A stretch of DNA of 64,000 nt, from contig JAEEQP010000001.1 of assembly GCA_016285355.1 (NCBI GenBank), forward strand, positions 62,001-126,000. The letters run 5' to 3'. The notes beneath the pieces are model-generated. The model was not told where the DNA came from. It did not search any database and saw only the letters and a program-made list of their open reading frames with translations. This DNA comes from Bacteroidales bacterium. GTDB taxonomy: Bacteria > Bacteroidota > Bacteroidia > Bacteroidales > F082. Positions 1 to 9,060 of the stretch are shown here, in pieces. Numbering within the stretch: the stretch's first letter is position 1; every line of letters starts with the position of its first letter. A program made the position numbers and the translations under genes.

Positions 1-117
1 TTTCCCGTTTGAAACAATGTTAGTATTTTTGTGGCCGAATTTATTTACAAACAATAGACAAAATGAAAAATGTTTTTCTCCTAAACAAGACGGTTTTTTG
101 TTGTGGGGGCTTTGATT

Positions 118-203
118 GCAAGATGTGTTTTTGTGCTGACAAAAACAAATCTTGCCCAAAGCCTCAAAGCTTTGGGAGATGAAAATTTCGCAACTCGATT
201 TTC
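118..203. repeat. Row of three inverted repeats before mobC (possible oriT)
   Basis: Three back-to-back inverted repeats are visible: 118-155 (arms GCAAGAT and GTTTTTGT with an inner GCTG loop), 155-176 (CCCAAAGC/GCTTTGGG) and 181-203 (GAAAAT/ATTTTC). They lie directly upstream of a mobC-like gene, which is where transfer origins of Bacteroidota mobilisable elements often lie. The oriT role is inference; no nick site can be assigned from sequence alone. Confidence 0.45.
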
Positions 204-216
204 AAACATTAGGAAT

Positions 217-573
217 ATGGAAAGTATGAAAAAGCGGATTTGGTTTCGCATGACAGATGAAGAAAAGAGTCGGTTACAGGAAATGGCTTCCAACTCTGGC
301 CGGACGGTATCAGGATACATCCGCGCTAAACTGTTCGGTGGTGAGAAGGCCACCATCAACGCTGTTGAGTTTCTGAAAGAGTATAAAACGCAGATTCATG
401 AAATGCAGAAGATAGGTAACAATATCAATCAACTGGCTCACTATGCCAATATCTGTATCAAAAGTGGTACGTTGTCAGAAGTTGTAGTCCAAGAGATGAA
501 TCAAACGATTGGAGAACTCACAAAGATAGAGATAAAACTTGAGGATATTATGCGCAGAATAGTGAAAGGCTGA
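217..573 (+). CDS. MobC-like plasmid/transposon mobilisation relaxosome protein
   Basis: 118 aa. The ribbon-helix-helix-like start (MKKRIWFRMTDEE, then a GRTVSGYIR helix) is followed by the signature GNNINQLAHYAN at about residues 68-79, which is typical of MobC accessory proteins that help the relaxase bind oriT. I chose the ATG at 217 because the upstream part of the open frame overlaps the hairpin row. No relaxase gene follows on the right, so the partner must be left of the window or lost. With the leucine tRNA genes 300 bp away this looks like the edge of an integrated mobilisable element. Family call is fairly sure; the state of the element is inference. Confidence 0.75.
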   Translation: MESMKKRIWFRMTDEEKSRLQEMASNSGRTVSGYIRAKLFGGEKATINAVEFLKEYKTQIHEMQKIGNNINQLAHYANICIKSGTLSEVVVQEMNQTIGELTKIEIKLEDIMRRIVKG

Positions 574-700
574 TTTTGTGTATTGAAAACAAGGCTCTAC
601 TGAATAGTGGCGGTGAGTAATTTACAAGATTTCGTATAATTTTGTATGGAAAAAAGTAGTAAATTTGCTGCACCGTTCCAAACGGAAAATAAATGTTGAA

Positions 701-735
701 AGCCGTCTGTCAATCCGTTGGCAGGCGGTTTTTAG
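701..735. terminator. Hairpin with T-run
   Basis: Stem CCGTCTG/CAGGCGG with one G-T pair, then TTTTT on the + strand. It lies downstream of mobC and could end its transcript. The rest of 574-863 holds no convincing gene. Confidence 0.5.
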
Positions 736-822
736 CGTGGGGTAAATCAGTCGGCTCTGCCAACCGGAAATATCCGCTGAGCCGTAAAATGATTTGGTGG
801 GGCAACGGTGGGGCAAAGAAAA

Positions 823-855
823 AGCCTTAACTCTGATTTTCAATGAGTTAAGGCT
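823..855 (-). terminator. Rho-independent terminator after the tRNA-Leu pair
   Basis: A perfect 11-bp stem (AGCCTTAACTC/GAGTTAAGGCT) lies 9 bp past the 3' end of the leftmost leucine tRNA. On the - strand it is followed by a T-run, as expected for the end of the tRNA transcript. Confidence 0.7.
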
Positions 856-863
856 GTTTTGCG

Positions 864-945
864 TGCCCCGAACAGGAGTCGAACCTGCACACCTCTCGAT
901 ATACGCACCTGAAACGTACGCGTCTACCAATTCCGCCATCGGGGC
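864..945 (-). tRNA. tRNA-Leu (anticodon CAG)
   Basis: Read on the - strand the gene starts GCCCCGATGGCGGAATTGG and ends in the T-arm GTTCGACTCC and acceptor TCGGGGC plus A. It has a 7-bp acceptor stem, a long class II variable arm and anticodon loop TTCAGGT, giving CAG. The 3' half of leucine tRNA genes is a known attachment site for Bacteroides mobilisable units such as NBU1, which fits the mobC gene to its left. Confidence 0.95.
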
Positions 946-955
946 TTGGAATCAG

Positions 956-1039
956 TGCCCAGGACAAGAGTCGAACTTGCATGCCGTAATCGGCACTACC
1001 CCCTCAAAGTAGCGTGTCTACCAATTTCACCACCTGGGC
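956..1039 (-). tRNA. tRNA-Leu (anticodon GAG)
   Basis: On the - strand it begins GCCCAGGTGGTGAAATTGG and ends GTTCGACTCTTGTCCTGGGC plus A. The anticodon loop TTGAGGG gives GAG, and the long variable arm is typical of class II leucine tRNAs. It is 10 bp upstream of the second leucine tRNA and shares its promoter. Confidence 0.95.
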
Positions 1040-1049
1040 TAAACGGCTG

Positions 1050-1057
1050 CAAAAATA
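1050..1057 (-). promoter_or_regulatory. -7 box of the tRNA-Leu promoter
   Basis: TATTTTTG on the - strand, 10 bp before the first tRNA; matches the Bacteroidota TAnnTTTG consensus. Confidence 0.6.
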
Positions 1058-1129
1058 CAACTTTTTTCAATGCTGCAACAACTTTGAGAAAAATTTTCAT
1101 CTTTTTTTTCTTCGCATTACTTAATTTCT

Positions 1130-1137
1130 TATTTTTG
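1130..1137 (+). promoter_or_regulatory. -7 box for the DUF4301 gene
   Basis: TATTTTTG, 21 bp before the chosen ATG at 1159. It supports that start rather than the longer open frame, which runs back through the tRNA genes. Confidence 0.6.
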
Positions 1138-1158
1138 AACCGTTTAAAACTCAACGTT

Positions 1159-2670
1159 ATGCTTACAGAAAAAGACCTTCAACAACTTTCAGAGCGAAAT
1201 ATCGCTGAAAATCAAGTAATAAACCAAGTCGCACAACTGAAAAGAGGCACGCAATATGTCCAACTGATGCGCCCCGCCACCCTCGGCGACGGTATCCTGC
1301 GCCTTGACGAAGAACAGGTGAAACAGATGACCGCAAGCTTCGAGACTGACAAGGAGATCTACCAGTTCACGAAATTCGTCCCTGCCTCGGGTGCCGCCTC
1401 ACGCATGTTCAAGGATTTGTTCGCCTTTGTCGAGACTGCCGAAGAGACCAAGTTCACGGACATTTTCTTTGCCCACATCCACAGCTTCGCCTTCTTCGAC
1501 GACCTCAACGAAGCCGCGAAACGCCTCTATGGCAACGACATTGATGCTTTATTAAAGGAAGGCCGCAAGGTGGACGTCGTGAAAACTTTGCTCCTTGAAG
1601 ATGGACTCAACTACGGCAAACTGCCCAAAGCCCTGCTGAAATTCCACCATTATGACGGATTCAACCGCTTGGCTTTGGAAGAGCATTTGGTGGAAGCCGC
1701 CCGCTATGCCACCGACAACGAAGGCGTGGCCAAACTGCACTTCACCGTCTCGCCTGAGCACGAGGAACCTTTTAAGAAGACTGTCGGTGCACTGAAAGAC
1801 AGCTACGAGAAAAAATACGGCGTGCGCTATGACATCACCTATTCTTGTCAGAAGCCTTCCACTGATACGGTGGCCATCGATGCTGAAGGCAATCTGTTCC
1901 GCGAAGCCAATGGCAAGATTTTGTTCCGTCCTGGCGGTCACGGCGCACTCATCGAGAACCTGAACGACCTCGGTGAGGAAATCGTTTTCATCAAGAACAT
2001 CGACAACATCGTGCCTGAGACCAAGGCGCAGACGACCATCGTATATAAAAAGGTGTTGGCTGGCCTGCTTCTCCATTTGCAGCAGCGCACCTTCGAATAC
2101 CTTGAAATGCTTGACCAAGGTGCCGTCTCTGCCGATGAGCTGAACGAGGCCATCCGTTTCGCCAAGGAGCAGTTGATGATGGACATCCCCGACTTCGTGA
2201 ACGGCTACAACGACATCGAAAAGATTGATTACCTGTACAACAAACTCAACCGCCCGATGCGCATCTGTGGCATGGTGAAGAACGAAGGCGAACCCGGCGG
2301 CGGTCCCTTCTGGGTGAAGAACTTGGACGACGAGGTGTCGCTGCAAATCATCGAATCCTCACAAATCGACCACAAGAATGCTCAGCAAGAAGCCATCTTC
2401 CAAGGCTCGACGCACTTCAACCCCGTCGACTTGGTATGCGGCTGCTGGAACTACAAAGGCGAAGCCTTCTGCCTGACCGACTATGTGGATGCCAACACTG
2501 GCTTCATCTCCAACAAGTCGAAAGATGGTCGCGAGCTGAAAGCCTTAGAGTTGCCTGGCCTCTGGAACGGTGCCATGGCCGACTGGATCACCATCTTCGT
2601 GGAAGTGCCCATCGAGACCTTCAATCCGGTGAAGACGGTGAATGACCTACTGAAACCTATGCATTGCTAA
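1159..2670 (+). CDS. DUF4301 family protein
   Basis: 503 aa, soluble, no signal peptide. The sequence matches what I recognise as DUF4301, a family common in Bacteroidales. It contains PASGAASRMFKDL near residue 80, reminiscent of the glycine-rich nucleotide-binding loop of sugar nucleotidyltransferases, and a conserved-looking stretch EGEPGGGPFWV near 370. The biochemical role is not established as far as I know. The upstream extension of the frame is rejected because it overlaps two tRNA genes and the promoter. It is a single-gene unit ending in a two-way terminator shared with the convergent gene. Confidence 0.8.
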   Translation: MLTEKDLQQLSERNIAENQVINQVAQLKRGTQYVQLMRPATLGDGILRLDEEQVKQMTASFETDKEIYQFTKFVPASGAASRMFKDLFAFVETAEETKFTDIFFAHIHSFAFFDDLNEAAKRLYGNDIDALLKEGRKVDVVKTLLLEDGLNYGKLPKALLKFHHYDGFNRLALEEHLVEAARYATDNEGVAKLHFTVSPEHEEPFKKTVGALKDSYEKKYGVRYDITYSCQKPSTDTVAIDAEGNLFREANGKILFRPGGHGALIENLNDLGEEIVFIKNIDNIVPETKAQTTIVYKKVLAGLLLHLQQRTFEYLEMLDQGAVSADELNEAIRFAKEQLMMDIPDFVNGYNDIEKIDYLYNKLNRPMRICGMVKNEGEPGGGPFWVKNLDDEVSLQIIESSQIDHKNAQQEAIFQGSTHFNPVDLVCGCWNYKGEAFCLTDYVDANTGFISNKSKDGRELKALELPGLWNGAMADWITIFVEVPIETFNPVKTVNDLLKPMHC

Positions 2671-2696
2671 ACTTCACTAACCTTATTAGAATCAAA

Positions 2697-2728
2697 AAAC
2701 GCCAACCGAACCGAATCGATTGGCGTTT
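2697..2728. terminator. Bidirectional terminator
   Basis: Stem AAACGCCAA/TTGGCGTTT between two convergent genes, with A-rich and T-rich flanks, so it can serve both strands. Confidence 0.75.
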
Positions 2729-2743
2729 CCTTTTGTGTCCCAA

Positions 2744-4462
2744 TTAAAACCTCAACTTCACGCCAGCAAAGAACTGAATGCCTGTCACAGGGTAGTTGTA
2801 ATAGAGTTGATACTTTTGGCAAAGCACATTGTCAATTAAAGCGAAGGCCGTGATTTGGTCGTTCACCTTGTAATCCGCGCCGAGGCTGAGGTCTAAGACA
2901 TCTTTCAGTTTTTCAGGTCCCCAACCCATCCAATTTGAGCCGAAATCACCTTGTATCAAGGCATAGCGTCCACCTTGATAGAGGAACGCAGCATTGAAGG
3001 CCAGATTTTCGTTGAGGCTGTAGGTCAGTTTCAACTTGCCTTCAATCGTGGGGCGATACCAAGCATACTCCTCAGTGGCAGGTTTGCAATTGTTGTAGGC
3101 AAAGCCCAAATCGGCAGTGAGGCTGTTGCGCATTTTGACGCGAACATCGCCCATGACGGTCACCAACTGGGTCTCGTCATAAACGAGGTCAAAGGTGTTC
3201 AAAACCGGATCCACACCGGCAGGAAGAAGGTCAGCATCGGGAATATGATGCACAAAGAGCGGGTCTTTGTCCGTGTGACGATAGCGCACGCCCAAATGCA
3301 AATCAACGATTTCGGCGATATTGGTGCGCACGCCGCCCTCAAAGCCGAGTTTCACATTCTTGACCTGAAAATCCTGCAACTGCCATACAAAAGGATTCTC
3401 CCTGATGAAATCACTAAAAGTAAGCATGCTCAAACCACCATTCAAACCTGCGTAAAATTCCAACTTTTTATCCAAAACGAACAGGCTACCACTCACATCA
3501 GGACGGACGGCAAATTTCCTATCATTTTTGGCAACATATCCATCAACAGAGGCACCCAAATGAATCCGATAGAAATCGCCAGACATCTCAAAACTAGGAT
3601 TTACCCGACCGAAGCCCCTATTAATCAATGAATCATTGCATTTGTAATGATTAATATCAAAATCGACATCGACTTTTAGCCTCTTTGGCGATTCTCCCTT
3701 CTTGAACCAGCCTAAAGGAATATAAACATAAGAATAATCTAATTCAACTAATCCATCGCCACATCCAAACCGATCATAAGTGTAGTGATATTTGATAGCA
3801 CCCGGGCCGACGGGTACTCCCAAAGGATAACCCTTTGGAGCCAACTTCACAAAAGCGCCAATTGTATTGTACACTTGCCTTGGACAAACCTCCTCAATCT
3901 GGGTTTCGGTCAATGGGATTTCTGTCAAATTCACGCCATAATAATGATACATGTCATTGTTGAAGAAAGCCCCTGTCTCCAACCTGTATTGCCCCATATC
4001 TTCAAAGGACAAACCGACATCAAAAGCGTTGTTCATGTAGTTTGAAGGCGCGTAGTTCTTCATGTTGAGCCACGAAGAGTTGTGCTTGATGCCCAAGCCA
4101 AGGCCGAGGGTCTTGGTCAACATGGAGTTGTGCTTGTAGAGGAACATCGGCGAAAGCCTTGTCCCAACGCCTGCCATGATGAAGTTCTGCGTCGGGGTGA
4201 CGAGTTTGTCATCTTTGGCTGCAAAAGCCGTCGGGGCGATTTTCTCCAAGTCGATGGCGAACTTCTGTTTGGCCTCCTTAGGGTTGACTTCGGAGCTGGG
4301 GAAGTCGTAGGAGGGCTGTGGCGTTTCGGGGGTGAGCCGGAGTTTGTTCACCTTGTTCACTTTGGGACGGTATTTGCCTTCCACGGTGACTTGTTCGTCG
4401 TGCTGGGCGGTGGCGGTTAAGGCCATTAGAGCCAGGATTGCTATTATGATGTGTCTTTTCAT
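2744..4462 (-). CDS. Outer-membrane beta-barrel protein
   Basis: 572 aa with a signal peptide (MKRHIIIAILALMALTATAQ). After a proline-rich linker of about 60 residues the rest is alternating aromatic/polar strands typical of a beta barrel, ending in the outer-membrane signature F (GVKLRF). It resembles the C-terminal barrel half of TonB-dependent receptors but has no recognisable plug domain, so I do not call it a receptor. It lies 63 bp downstream of the TPR gene on the same strand and they probably form an operon. Its substrate is unknown. Confidence 0.75.
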   Translation of the reverse strand: MKRHIIIAILALMALTATAQHDEQVTVEGKYRPKVNKVNKLRLTPETPQPSYDFPSSEVNPKEAKQKFAIDLEKIAPTAFAAKDDKLVTPTQNFIMAGVGTRLSPMFLYKHNSMLTKTLGLGLGIKHNSSWLNMKNYAPSNYMNNAFDVGLSFEDMGQYRLETGAFFNNDMYHYYGVNLTEIPLTETQIEEVCPRQVYNTIGAFVKLAPKGYPLGVPVGPGAIKYHYTYDRFGCGDGLVELDYSYVYIPLGWFKKGESPKRLKVDVDFDINHYKCNDSLINRGFGRVNPSFEMSGDFYRIHLGASVDGYVAKNDRKFAVRPDVSGSLFVLDKKLEFYAGLNGGLSMLTFSDFIRENPFVWQLQDFQVKNVKLGFEGGVRTNIAEIVDLHLGVRYRHTDKDPLFVHHIPDADLLPAGVDPVLNTFDLVYDETQLVTVMGDVRVKMRNSLTADLGFAYNNCKPATEEYAWYRPTIEGKLKLTYSLNENLAFNAAFLYQGGRYALIQGDFGSNWMGWGPEKLKDVLDLSLGADYKVNDQITAFALIDNVLCQKYQLYYNYPVTGIQFFAGVKLRF

Positions 4463-4478
4463 TGTCTTGTTATTAGAG

Positions 4479-4523
4479 CCTGGGACTGCGTCCCAGGGTG
4501 TATTAGGGTCGTCCCTTCGGGAC
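4479..4523. repeat. Two small palindromes between the TPR and barrel genes
   Basis: CCTGGGA-ctgcg-TCCCAGG (4479-4497) and GTCCC-ttc-GGGAC (4511-4523). The first shares the GGGACTGCG core with the heptamer repeat family seen at 25.3, 48.2, 50.4 and 58.7 kb. Confidence 0.5.
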
Positions 4524-4525
4524 TA

Positions 4526-7500
4526 TTATGGTTCTATAGGTTCGATACCGTTGCTGCTGCCCACCTTGGGTTCCTTGCGTTCCACCTCGGCGAGTTTGGC
4601 ACGGGCTTCTTGTTTCAGGTCGTTGCCTTTGTAGTTGTCAATCACGCTGCGGAGGGTTTCCTTGGCCTGAAAGTAGTTTTCTTTGGCCACATACACATCT
4701 GCCAGCGTGATGAACGACTTGGCGACCCAGTAATCATAGTTTGAGAAGTTATCTGAAATGTTGAAAACCTTGTCTTCAGCTTCATCATACTTTTTCAACT
4801 TAATAGAGGCCACAGCGGAGTAATAAGCACTCTCGGCACCATACACCGACTTGTCGTTGCGGGCACTCTTGTCGAGTTTCTCGATGGCGGCATTGTAGTT
4901 GCCCTTCTCGAAGTACGACTTGCCCATGATGTGGTTGATCTGATTGACCTGCTCATCAGTCAAGTCGCGCGACACTCTCAAGCTCTCCCCCATTTCGATG
5001 GCCTTGTCATAGTTACCCATGAAGAAATTGCTTTTCATGCTGCCTTCAAGGGCTTCGAGACGCTTCAGTGGCTCCTCTGTGATGCGTGACAAGCGTTCGT
5101 AATATTCGCCTGCCTTCTGATAGTTGCCCTTTTCGTACTCAATGCGTGCCATCTTCAGCAGGGCATCGTCGGTGTAGTCGTTGTCGGGCTGCGACAATAT
5201 ATAATTAAGGTGTGCGACAACTTGGTCTTCCGTCCCCACCCTTTCGGCGCATACAAGGCCGTAATAGTGCGCTTTCAGCAGGTAGGCACCCCGCTTGAAA
5301 TTGTCAAAGTAATACTGCAAAGCCGTCTGGGCCTTTTGGTATTGACCGTCAAGATAGAAATTCTCCGCATTGGCGAAGGCCAAGGAATCCTGTTGGGTCA
5401 CCTTCACCTGACCACCGTTGGCATTGACATAGCCGAAATATTCATCCAACTTGTTCTGTTCCATGTAGATGCTGCGGATGATGCTCAAAGCCTCGCGTGA
5501 TTCATCGGTGTTGGGATAGGAGGCGACCAAGTTCTTCAAATTAGTCAAGGCTTGGTCGTACTGGTTGTTGTTGTAGTAAATCATGCCCACCTTCATCATT
5601 GCCTGTCGCGTATAGCTCGAACGCGGCCTGTCCTTGATGAGGCGGTTGAAGTTGGCGATGGCCGAACGCATGTCGCCACGGACGAGATAAGTGTTGCCGA
5701 TTTCAAACAAAGCCTGCTCATAATACGGCGTGCTCGGATAAGTCTGCAACATCTCGTTCAACATGGTAATCTTCTGATTCACATCGCCTTTTGCGCCATA
5801 GCAAAGACCTTGCTGATAGAGCGCGTAGTCGGCATTGCGTTTCCCGATTCGGGTCGCCAAGTCGTAGTAATTGATGGCATTCGTATAGTTGCGTTCCATA
5901 AAGAAACAGTCGCCGAGACGGATGTAGGCATCGGTCTTGAGGTCGTTCTGGCTGTCATCGACTTTCTGAATGAAGCGTCGGAAACAACCAATGGCAGCAT
6001 CATAATCGGGCTTTTGGTAATAGATGTAACCCAAATCGTAGTCGGCAAGCGCGTATTCCGGCAACATTGAGGCGGCCTTCATCTCCTTGAACTGGGTCAG
6101 GTATTTGCCTGCCTTGTTAAAGTCACCCATCTGATAGGCCGACTCGCCCAACCAGAAACAAGCCTCGGCCTTGTTGGCCGCCGACTGTTTGCTGTTCAAT
6201 ATCTTTGAGAAATACACCTGCGCCTTGTCATAGTTACCCTTTTGGTAATTGTCTATGCCAGTGGCGTACAGCAACTCATTGTAAACCGTCTGCAATTCCG
6301 TGCTTTTCTTCTTCATCGCTTCAAGACGGTCCAAAGCTTCATCGTTTTCTTTTGCGTTGAGCAACAAATAGATAACCATCTCCTCCACCTCTGCTTTCCG
6401 CTCCGAATTGGGATGTTCGGCAATATAATTGTCCAAAAGTCCCACCGCTTCATTGAAAGGGTCGGCACCCGGGATGAGGCTTAGTCGGGCGTAATCGAAC
6501 AAGGATTCCTCGCTGATTTCGGCATCAAAACCTGCGGAATAGGCTGTATAAAACGCTGTACGTGCGTATTTTGGCTCATCTGTCTTGGCATAACACGAAG
6601 CTAAATAATAGGAAGCATATTGTCCCAAGATGTCTTTGTTGCCCGCGATTTTCTGCAAGTCGCTGATGGCACCTTTGTAGTTCTCTTTCATCATCTTGCT
6701 GACACCCATCTGATAATAAGCCTCTCGCGAGACACCACGACTCAGGTTCTTGGTGTAGATCTGGTAATATTCCAACGCCTTGTCGTAGTTTTTTTGCTGG
6801 AAATAGGCATCGGCGACAATCTGGGCCATCTCTGCCTTGCGTTTCTTGTCGGCCTTGCGGATATACTCAGGTCCATCCGCAATCACCGACTCGTAATCGC
6901 CTTTGAGATAGTCGATTTGCATGATGTAAGACGGCACCACGTTGGCATAGTCGCTTTTCACACGCAAAAGGCGGAAGTTGTCCAACGCCTCGTTGTATCT
7001 CTCCTTAACATACTGAATATGTGCATAATAATAACGTGCCGAATCCTTATACTTGCCGTCGTTCATCATCAGGCCGTGGAAGAGCGGCATGGCCTTGTCC
7101 AACTCGCCCGACTGGAAATAAGCATAGCCCATGTTGAACTGCATCTGCTGCGCTTCGTCGTTTGTGAGGGACATTGCCTCTGTCTTCTCATAAATCCCAA
7201 GTGCCTCCTTGTATTTCTTTTCCTTGAACAAATTGTTGGCATACAGGAAATTGGCATGTTTAGCCCATGTGCTTCCCGGATTATCGTTCACGAACTGGAT
7301 GAGCTTGGCGGAACCATCGGCCTGACCCAAATAGAGCGAACTGACCGCCTCATAATACTGCGCATCCACGCACCGCTGCGACTTGGCGTCGGCCACTTGG
7401 GCGCGGTATTGGGCGAATGTCGAGAGTGCAGCACCGTATTCCTGGTTCTGAAACAGCAAAACACCTTCGTTGAAAAGGGCTTCAGGGTCGTAGTTCTCGA

Positions 7501-7579
7501 TATGCTTTTGTGCTGATGCAGAGATGGTTAAAGCGAAAGTCATCCCTAACACCAAGCCTATTTTAAGTCGTAATCTCAT
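4526..7579 (-). CDS. Large tetratricopeptide-repeat protein, exported
   Basis: 1017 aa with a signal peptide ending near residue 23 (LTISASAQ). Almost the whole mature part is TPR or TPR-like helix pairs; units such as YNNNQYDQALTNLKNLVASY and GNYDKAQVYFSKILN recur about every 34 residues, at least 15 times. Such proteins act as periplasmic or outer-membrane-attached scaffolds for protein complexes. It is the first gene of a probable two-gene operon with the beta-barrel protein, so a role in organising that barrel is a reasonable guess. No catalytic motif is visible. Start: the ATG at 7579 gives a clean signal peptide. Confidence 0.85.
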   Translation of the reverse strand: MRLRLKIGLVLGMTFALTISASAQKHIENYDPEALFNEGVLLFQNQEYGAALSTFAQYRAQVADAKSQRCVDAQYYEAVSSLYLGQADGSAKLIQFVNDNPGSTWAKHANFLYANNLFKEKKYKEALGIYEKTEAMSLTNDEAQQMQFNMGYAYFQSGELDKAMPLFHGLMMNDGKYKDSARYYYAHIQYVKERYNEALDNFRLLRVKSDYANVVPSYIMQIDYLKGDYESVIADGPEYIRKADKKRKAEMAQIVADAYFQQKNYDKALEYYQIYTKNLSRGVSREAYYQMGVSKMMKENYKGAISDLQKIAGNKDILGQYASYYLASCYAKTDEPKYARTAFYTAYSAGFDAEISEESLFDYARLSLIPGADPFNEAVGLLDNYIAEHPNSERKAEVEEMVIYLLLNAKENDEALDRLEAMKKKSTELQTVYNELLYATGIDNYQKGNYDKAQVYFSKILNSKQSAANKAEACFWLGESAYQMGDFNKAGKYLTQFKEMKAASMLPEYALADYDLGYIYYQKPDYDAAIGCFRRFIQKVDDSQNDLKTDAYIRLGDCFFMERNYTNAINYYDLATRIGKRNADYALYQQGLCYGAKGDVNQKITMLNEMLQTYPSTPYYEQALFEIGNTYLVRGDMRSAIANFNRLIKDRPRSSYTRQAMMKVGMIYYNNNQYDQALTNLKNLVASYPNTDESREALSIIRSIYMEQNKLDEYFGYVNANGGQVKVTQQDSLAFANAENFYLDGQYQKAQTALQYYFDNFKRGAYLLKAHYYGLVCAERVGTEDQVVAHLNYILSQPDNDYTDDALLKMARIEYEKGNYQKAGEYYERLSRITEEPLKRLEALEGSMKSNFFMGNYDKAIEMGESLRVSRDLTDEQVNQINHIMGKSYFEKGNYNAAIEKLDKSARNDKSVYGAESAYYSAVASIKLKKYDEAEDKVFNISDNFSNYDYWVAKSFITLADVYVAKENYFQAKETLRSVIDNYKGNDLKQEARAKLAEVERKEPKVGSSNGIEPIEP

Positions 7580-7842
7580 AGGTCAAAATTTTTGACGAAA
7601 GTACAGTTTTCTTTCTTTGGTTCGGCAGGAACTTCCAAATTTCGTGCCGAATGACGGAATGAAAACGGAATTTGCGGGGTTTTATTATTGTCTTGAGCTG
7701 TTCAACATGCAAAACAACTGGAGCCGCATGGTACGTAAGCCCCACAGACCGCCGCATTCCGATGGATTTCCCCGAAGGGGAAACTCAACCGATTATGTAA
7801 ACTAAATAAATGGGTAGCCTTAAAAAAGCCATCCCTGAAGAA

Positions 7843-8112
7843 TCATTTCGAGTAATGGTACCTCAACGAAATGACATAGACATAGATCATGCCACTGCTG
7901 ACGGAATAGACCAGTCGATGTTCGTCAGTAATCCGGCGGCTCCATAGGCCATGCTGTTCGCCCTTCAATGGTTCCGGTTTGCCAATTCCCGTGAAAGGAT
8001 GCTTCTCGATGTCCTTCAGTAGGTCGGTGATGCGCTTCATGACGTGTTTGTTGCCCGTCCGCTTCCAATATTCACGGTCTTCCTGGGCTCGTGGAGTGAA
8101 GATTATTTCCAT
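7843..8112 (-). CDS. yoeB: YoeB/Txe-type toxin (mRNA interferase)
   Basis: 89 aa. It matches the YoeB family along its length: FTPRAQEDREYW at the start, HPFTGIGKPEPLKG in the middle, WSRRITDEHRLVY, and the C-terminal catalytic-region ending SLRYHY. YoeB cleaves mRNA at the ribosome A-site and is neutralised by an antitoxin encoded just upstream. The ATG overlaps the end of the antitoxin gene by 10 bp, the usual translational coupling. Confidence 0.9.
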   Translation of the reverse strand: MEIIFTPRAQEDREYWKRTGNKHVMKRITDLLKDIEKHPFTGIGKPEPLKGEQHGLWSRRITDEHRLVYSVSSGMIYVYVISLRYHYSK

Positions 8113-8342
8113 AGATCTTCCACTTTTACCACTTCACCCCGTCCGTTCTTGATGTCTTCTTGTCCTTGGCGGATAATCTCTGCCATAGCAGGCGATGACA
8201 TCAAATACTCCGTTTCGTCCATCACTTCCTTCTTAGCCGCCAGTTTCTTTGCATATTTCAGCATCTTTGTCATCAGCGACTCGTCCTCGGCGATGATACT
8301 CAACTGGCGATACAACTCCGCATTCAATTCTAACGCTGTCAT
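8103..8342 (-). CDS. Antitoxin of the YoeB-type pair
   Basis: 79 aa, mostly helical and charged (MTALELNAELYRQL at the start, KYAKKLAAKKEV in the middle). It differs from classical YefM but is of the size and place expected of the cognate antitoxin. I chose the ATG at 8342 because a -7 box lies 28 bp upstream, inside the longer open frame. It probably wraps the toxin and autoregulates the operon, as is usual for the class. Confidence 0.8.
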   Translation of the reverse strand: MTALELNAELYRQLSIIAEDESLMTKMLKYAKKLAAKKEVMDETEYLMSSPAMAEIIRQGQEDIKNGRGEVVKVEDLWK

Positions 8343-8369
8343 AATCTTAACATGTTTGGTTTGTGTCGG

Positions 8370-8377
8370 CAAAGGTA
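8370..8377 (-). promoter_or_regulatory. -7 box of the yoeB operon
   Basis: TACCTTTG on the - strand, 28 bp before the antitoxin ATG; exact match to TAnnTTTG. Confidence 0.6.
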
Positions 8378-8618
8378 CAATTAATTTCTGAAAATCATCA
8401 TCCTTATCTCCAAAAACCGTATTTTTGCTCCCGCGAAAAGCGACACCCGAAAATGCCCTTTGAAACAAAACATATTTCCGCCAAAGACATGAATGAAACA
8501 ACAATGAACGCAATACCAGAAATTGGATTACATGAATTTCACCATCGAATTGGTTATTGGCAAGAAAAAAGATGGGAAACATGTTCAGTACAGCCTTGAG
8601 TACATAAAAAAAGCGTGT

Positions 8619-8699
8619 AGTTAATCCATGCCGAAACCGATTTACGCATTTTTAAAATGAAAGCGCAGTTAATCCATGCAAAAGCCGATCTGCGTTTTT
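8619..8699. repeat. Imperfect direct repeat, two copies
   Basis: Copies at 8619-8653 and 8667-8699 both start AGTTAATCCATGC and go on as CCGATTTACGCATTTTT and CCGATCTGCGTTTTT. The first copy overlaps the stop of a 30-codon open frame at 8532-8624 that has no recognisable homology. Confidence 0.6.
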
Positions 8700-8769
8700 C
8701 ACACCGCGAAAATACAACCTTTTTCTCTTTCTGCAAGCCTTTCGGCAAAAAAATTGTTTTTTGTCCTTG

Positions 8770-9060
8770 ACAATCCTCTTTTTCCGTATTTTTGCGCCCG
8801 TATAAAAAGCCTCGACTTGTGGAGGTTCTGGATTGCTTCGTCGTTCCTCCTCGCAATGACACGAAGCGGCAGTGAGAGCAAAGTCCCGAAGGGACGACAC
8901 GACCACAACCCGATGCAAGCGCAGCGCAGCTTCGGGCAGCACCCCGGTAGGCCAGCCCCCGGTAGGCCAGCCAACCGGCGGCTTCCCGTCGGCGAGCCGA
9001 TTGGCTCGCCGACATGACAAAAAGCAAGTTTTGCGGGTTTTGTAGGTTTTGTGAGAAAAA
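8770..9060. repeat. Composite intergenic repeat, copy 1
   Basis: No gene is visible from 8583 to 9180. The stretch 8770-9060 begins with TCTTTTTCCGTATTTTTGCG, runs through AAAAGCCTCGACTTG and GAGGTTCTGGATTG, a half copy of the TTGCTTCGT...CGCAATGAC element, CGATGCAAGCGCAGCGCAGC and GCTTCGGGCAGCACCCCGG, and ends with GTAGGTTTTGTGAGAAAAA. The same ordered blocks recur at 16180-16655. Overlapping open frames here on both strands are low-complexity artefacts of the repeat. Confidence 0.75.

Noticed and set aside
1552..2346. 264-codon - strand open frame under DUF4301
   Set aside because: Antisense shadow of a well-supported gene; no promoter and no recognisable domain.
6620..7516. 298-codon + strand open frame opposite the TPR gene
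   Set aside because: Antisense to a clear TPR repeat protein; hydrophobic pattern is a by-product of the codons on the other strand.
7580..7842. Hidden gene between the TPR gene and yoeB
   Set aside because: The 62-codon frames on both strands show no homology; only a small TTCCCC-gaa-GGGGAA palindrome near 7769 and a weak hairpin near 7811 are seen.
8363..8599. 78-codon + strand open frame divergent from the yoeB pair
   Set aside because: No recognisable family, odd composition, and it overlaps the antitoxin promoter. A shorter start at 8453 with the box TATTTTTG at about 8421 cannot be excluded but lacks support.
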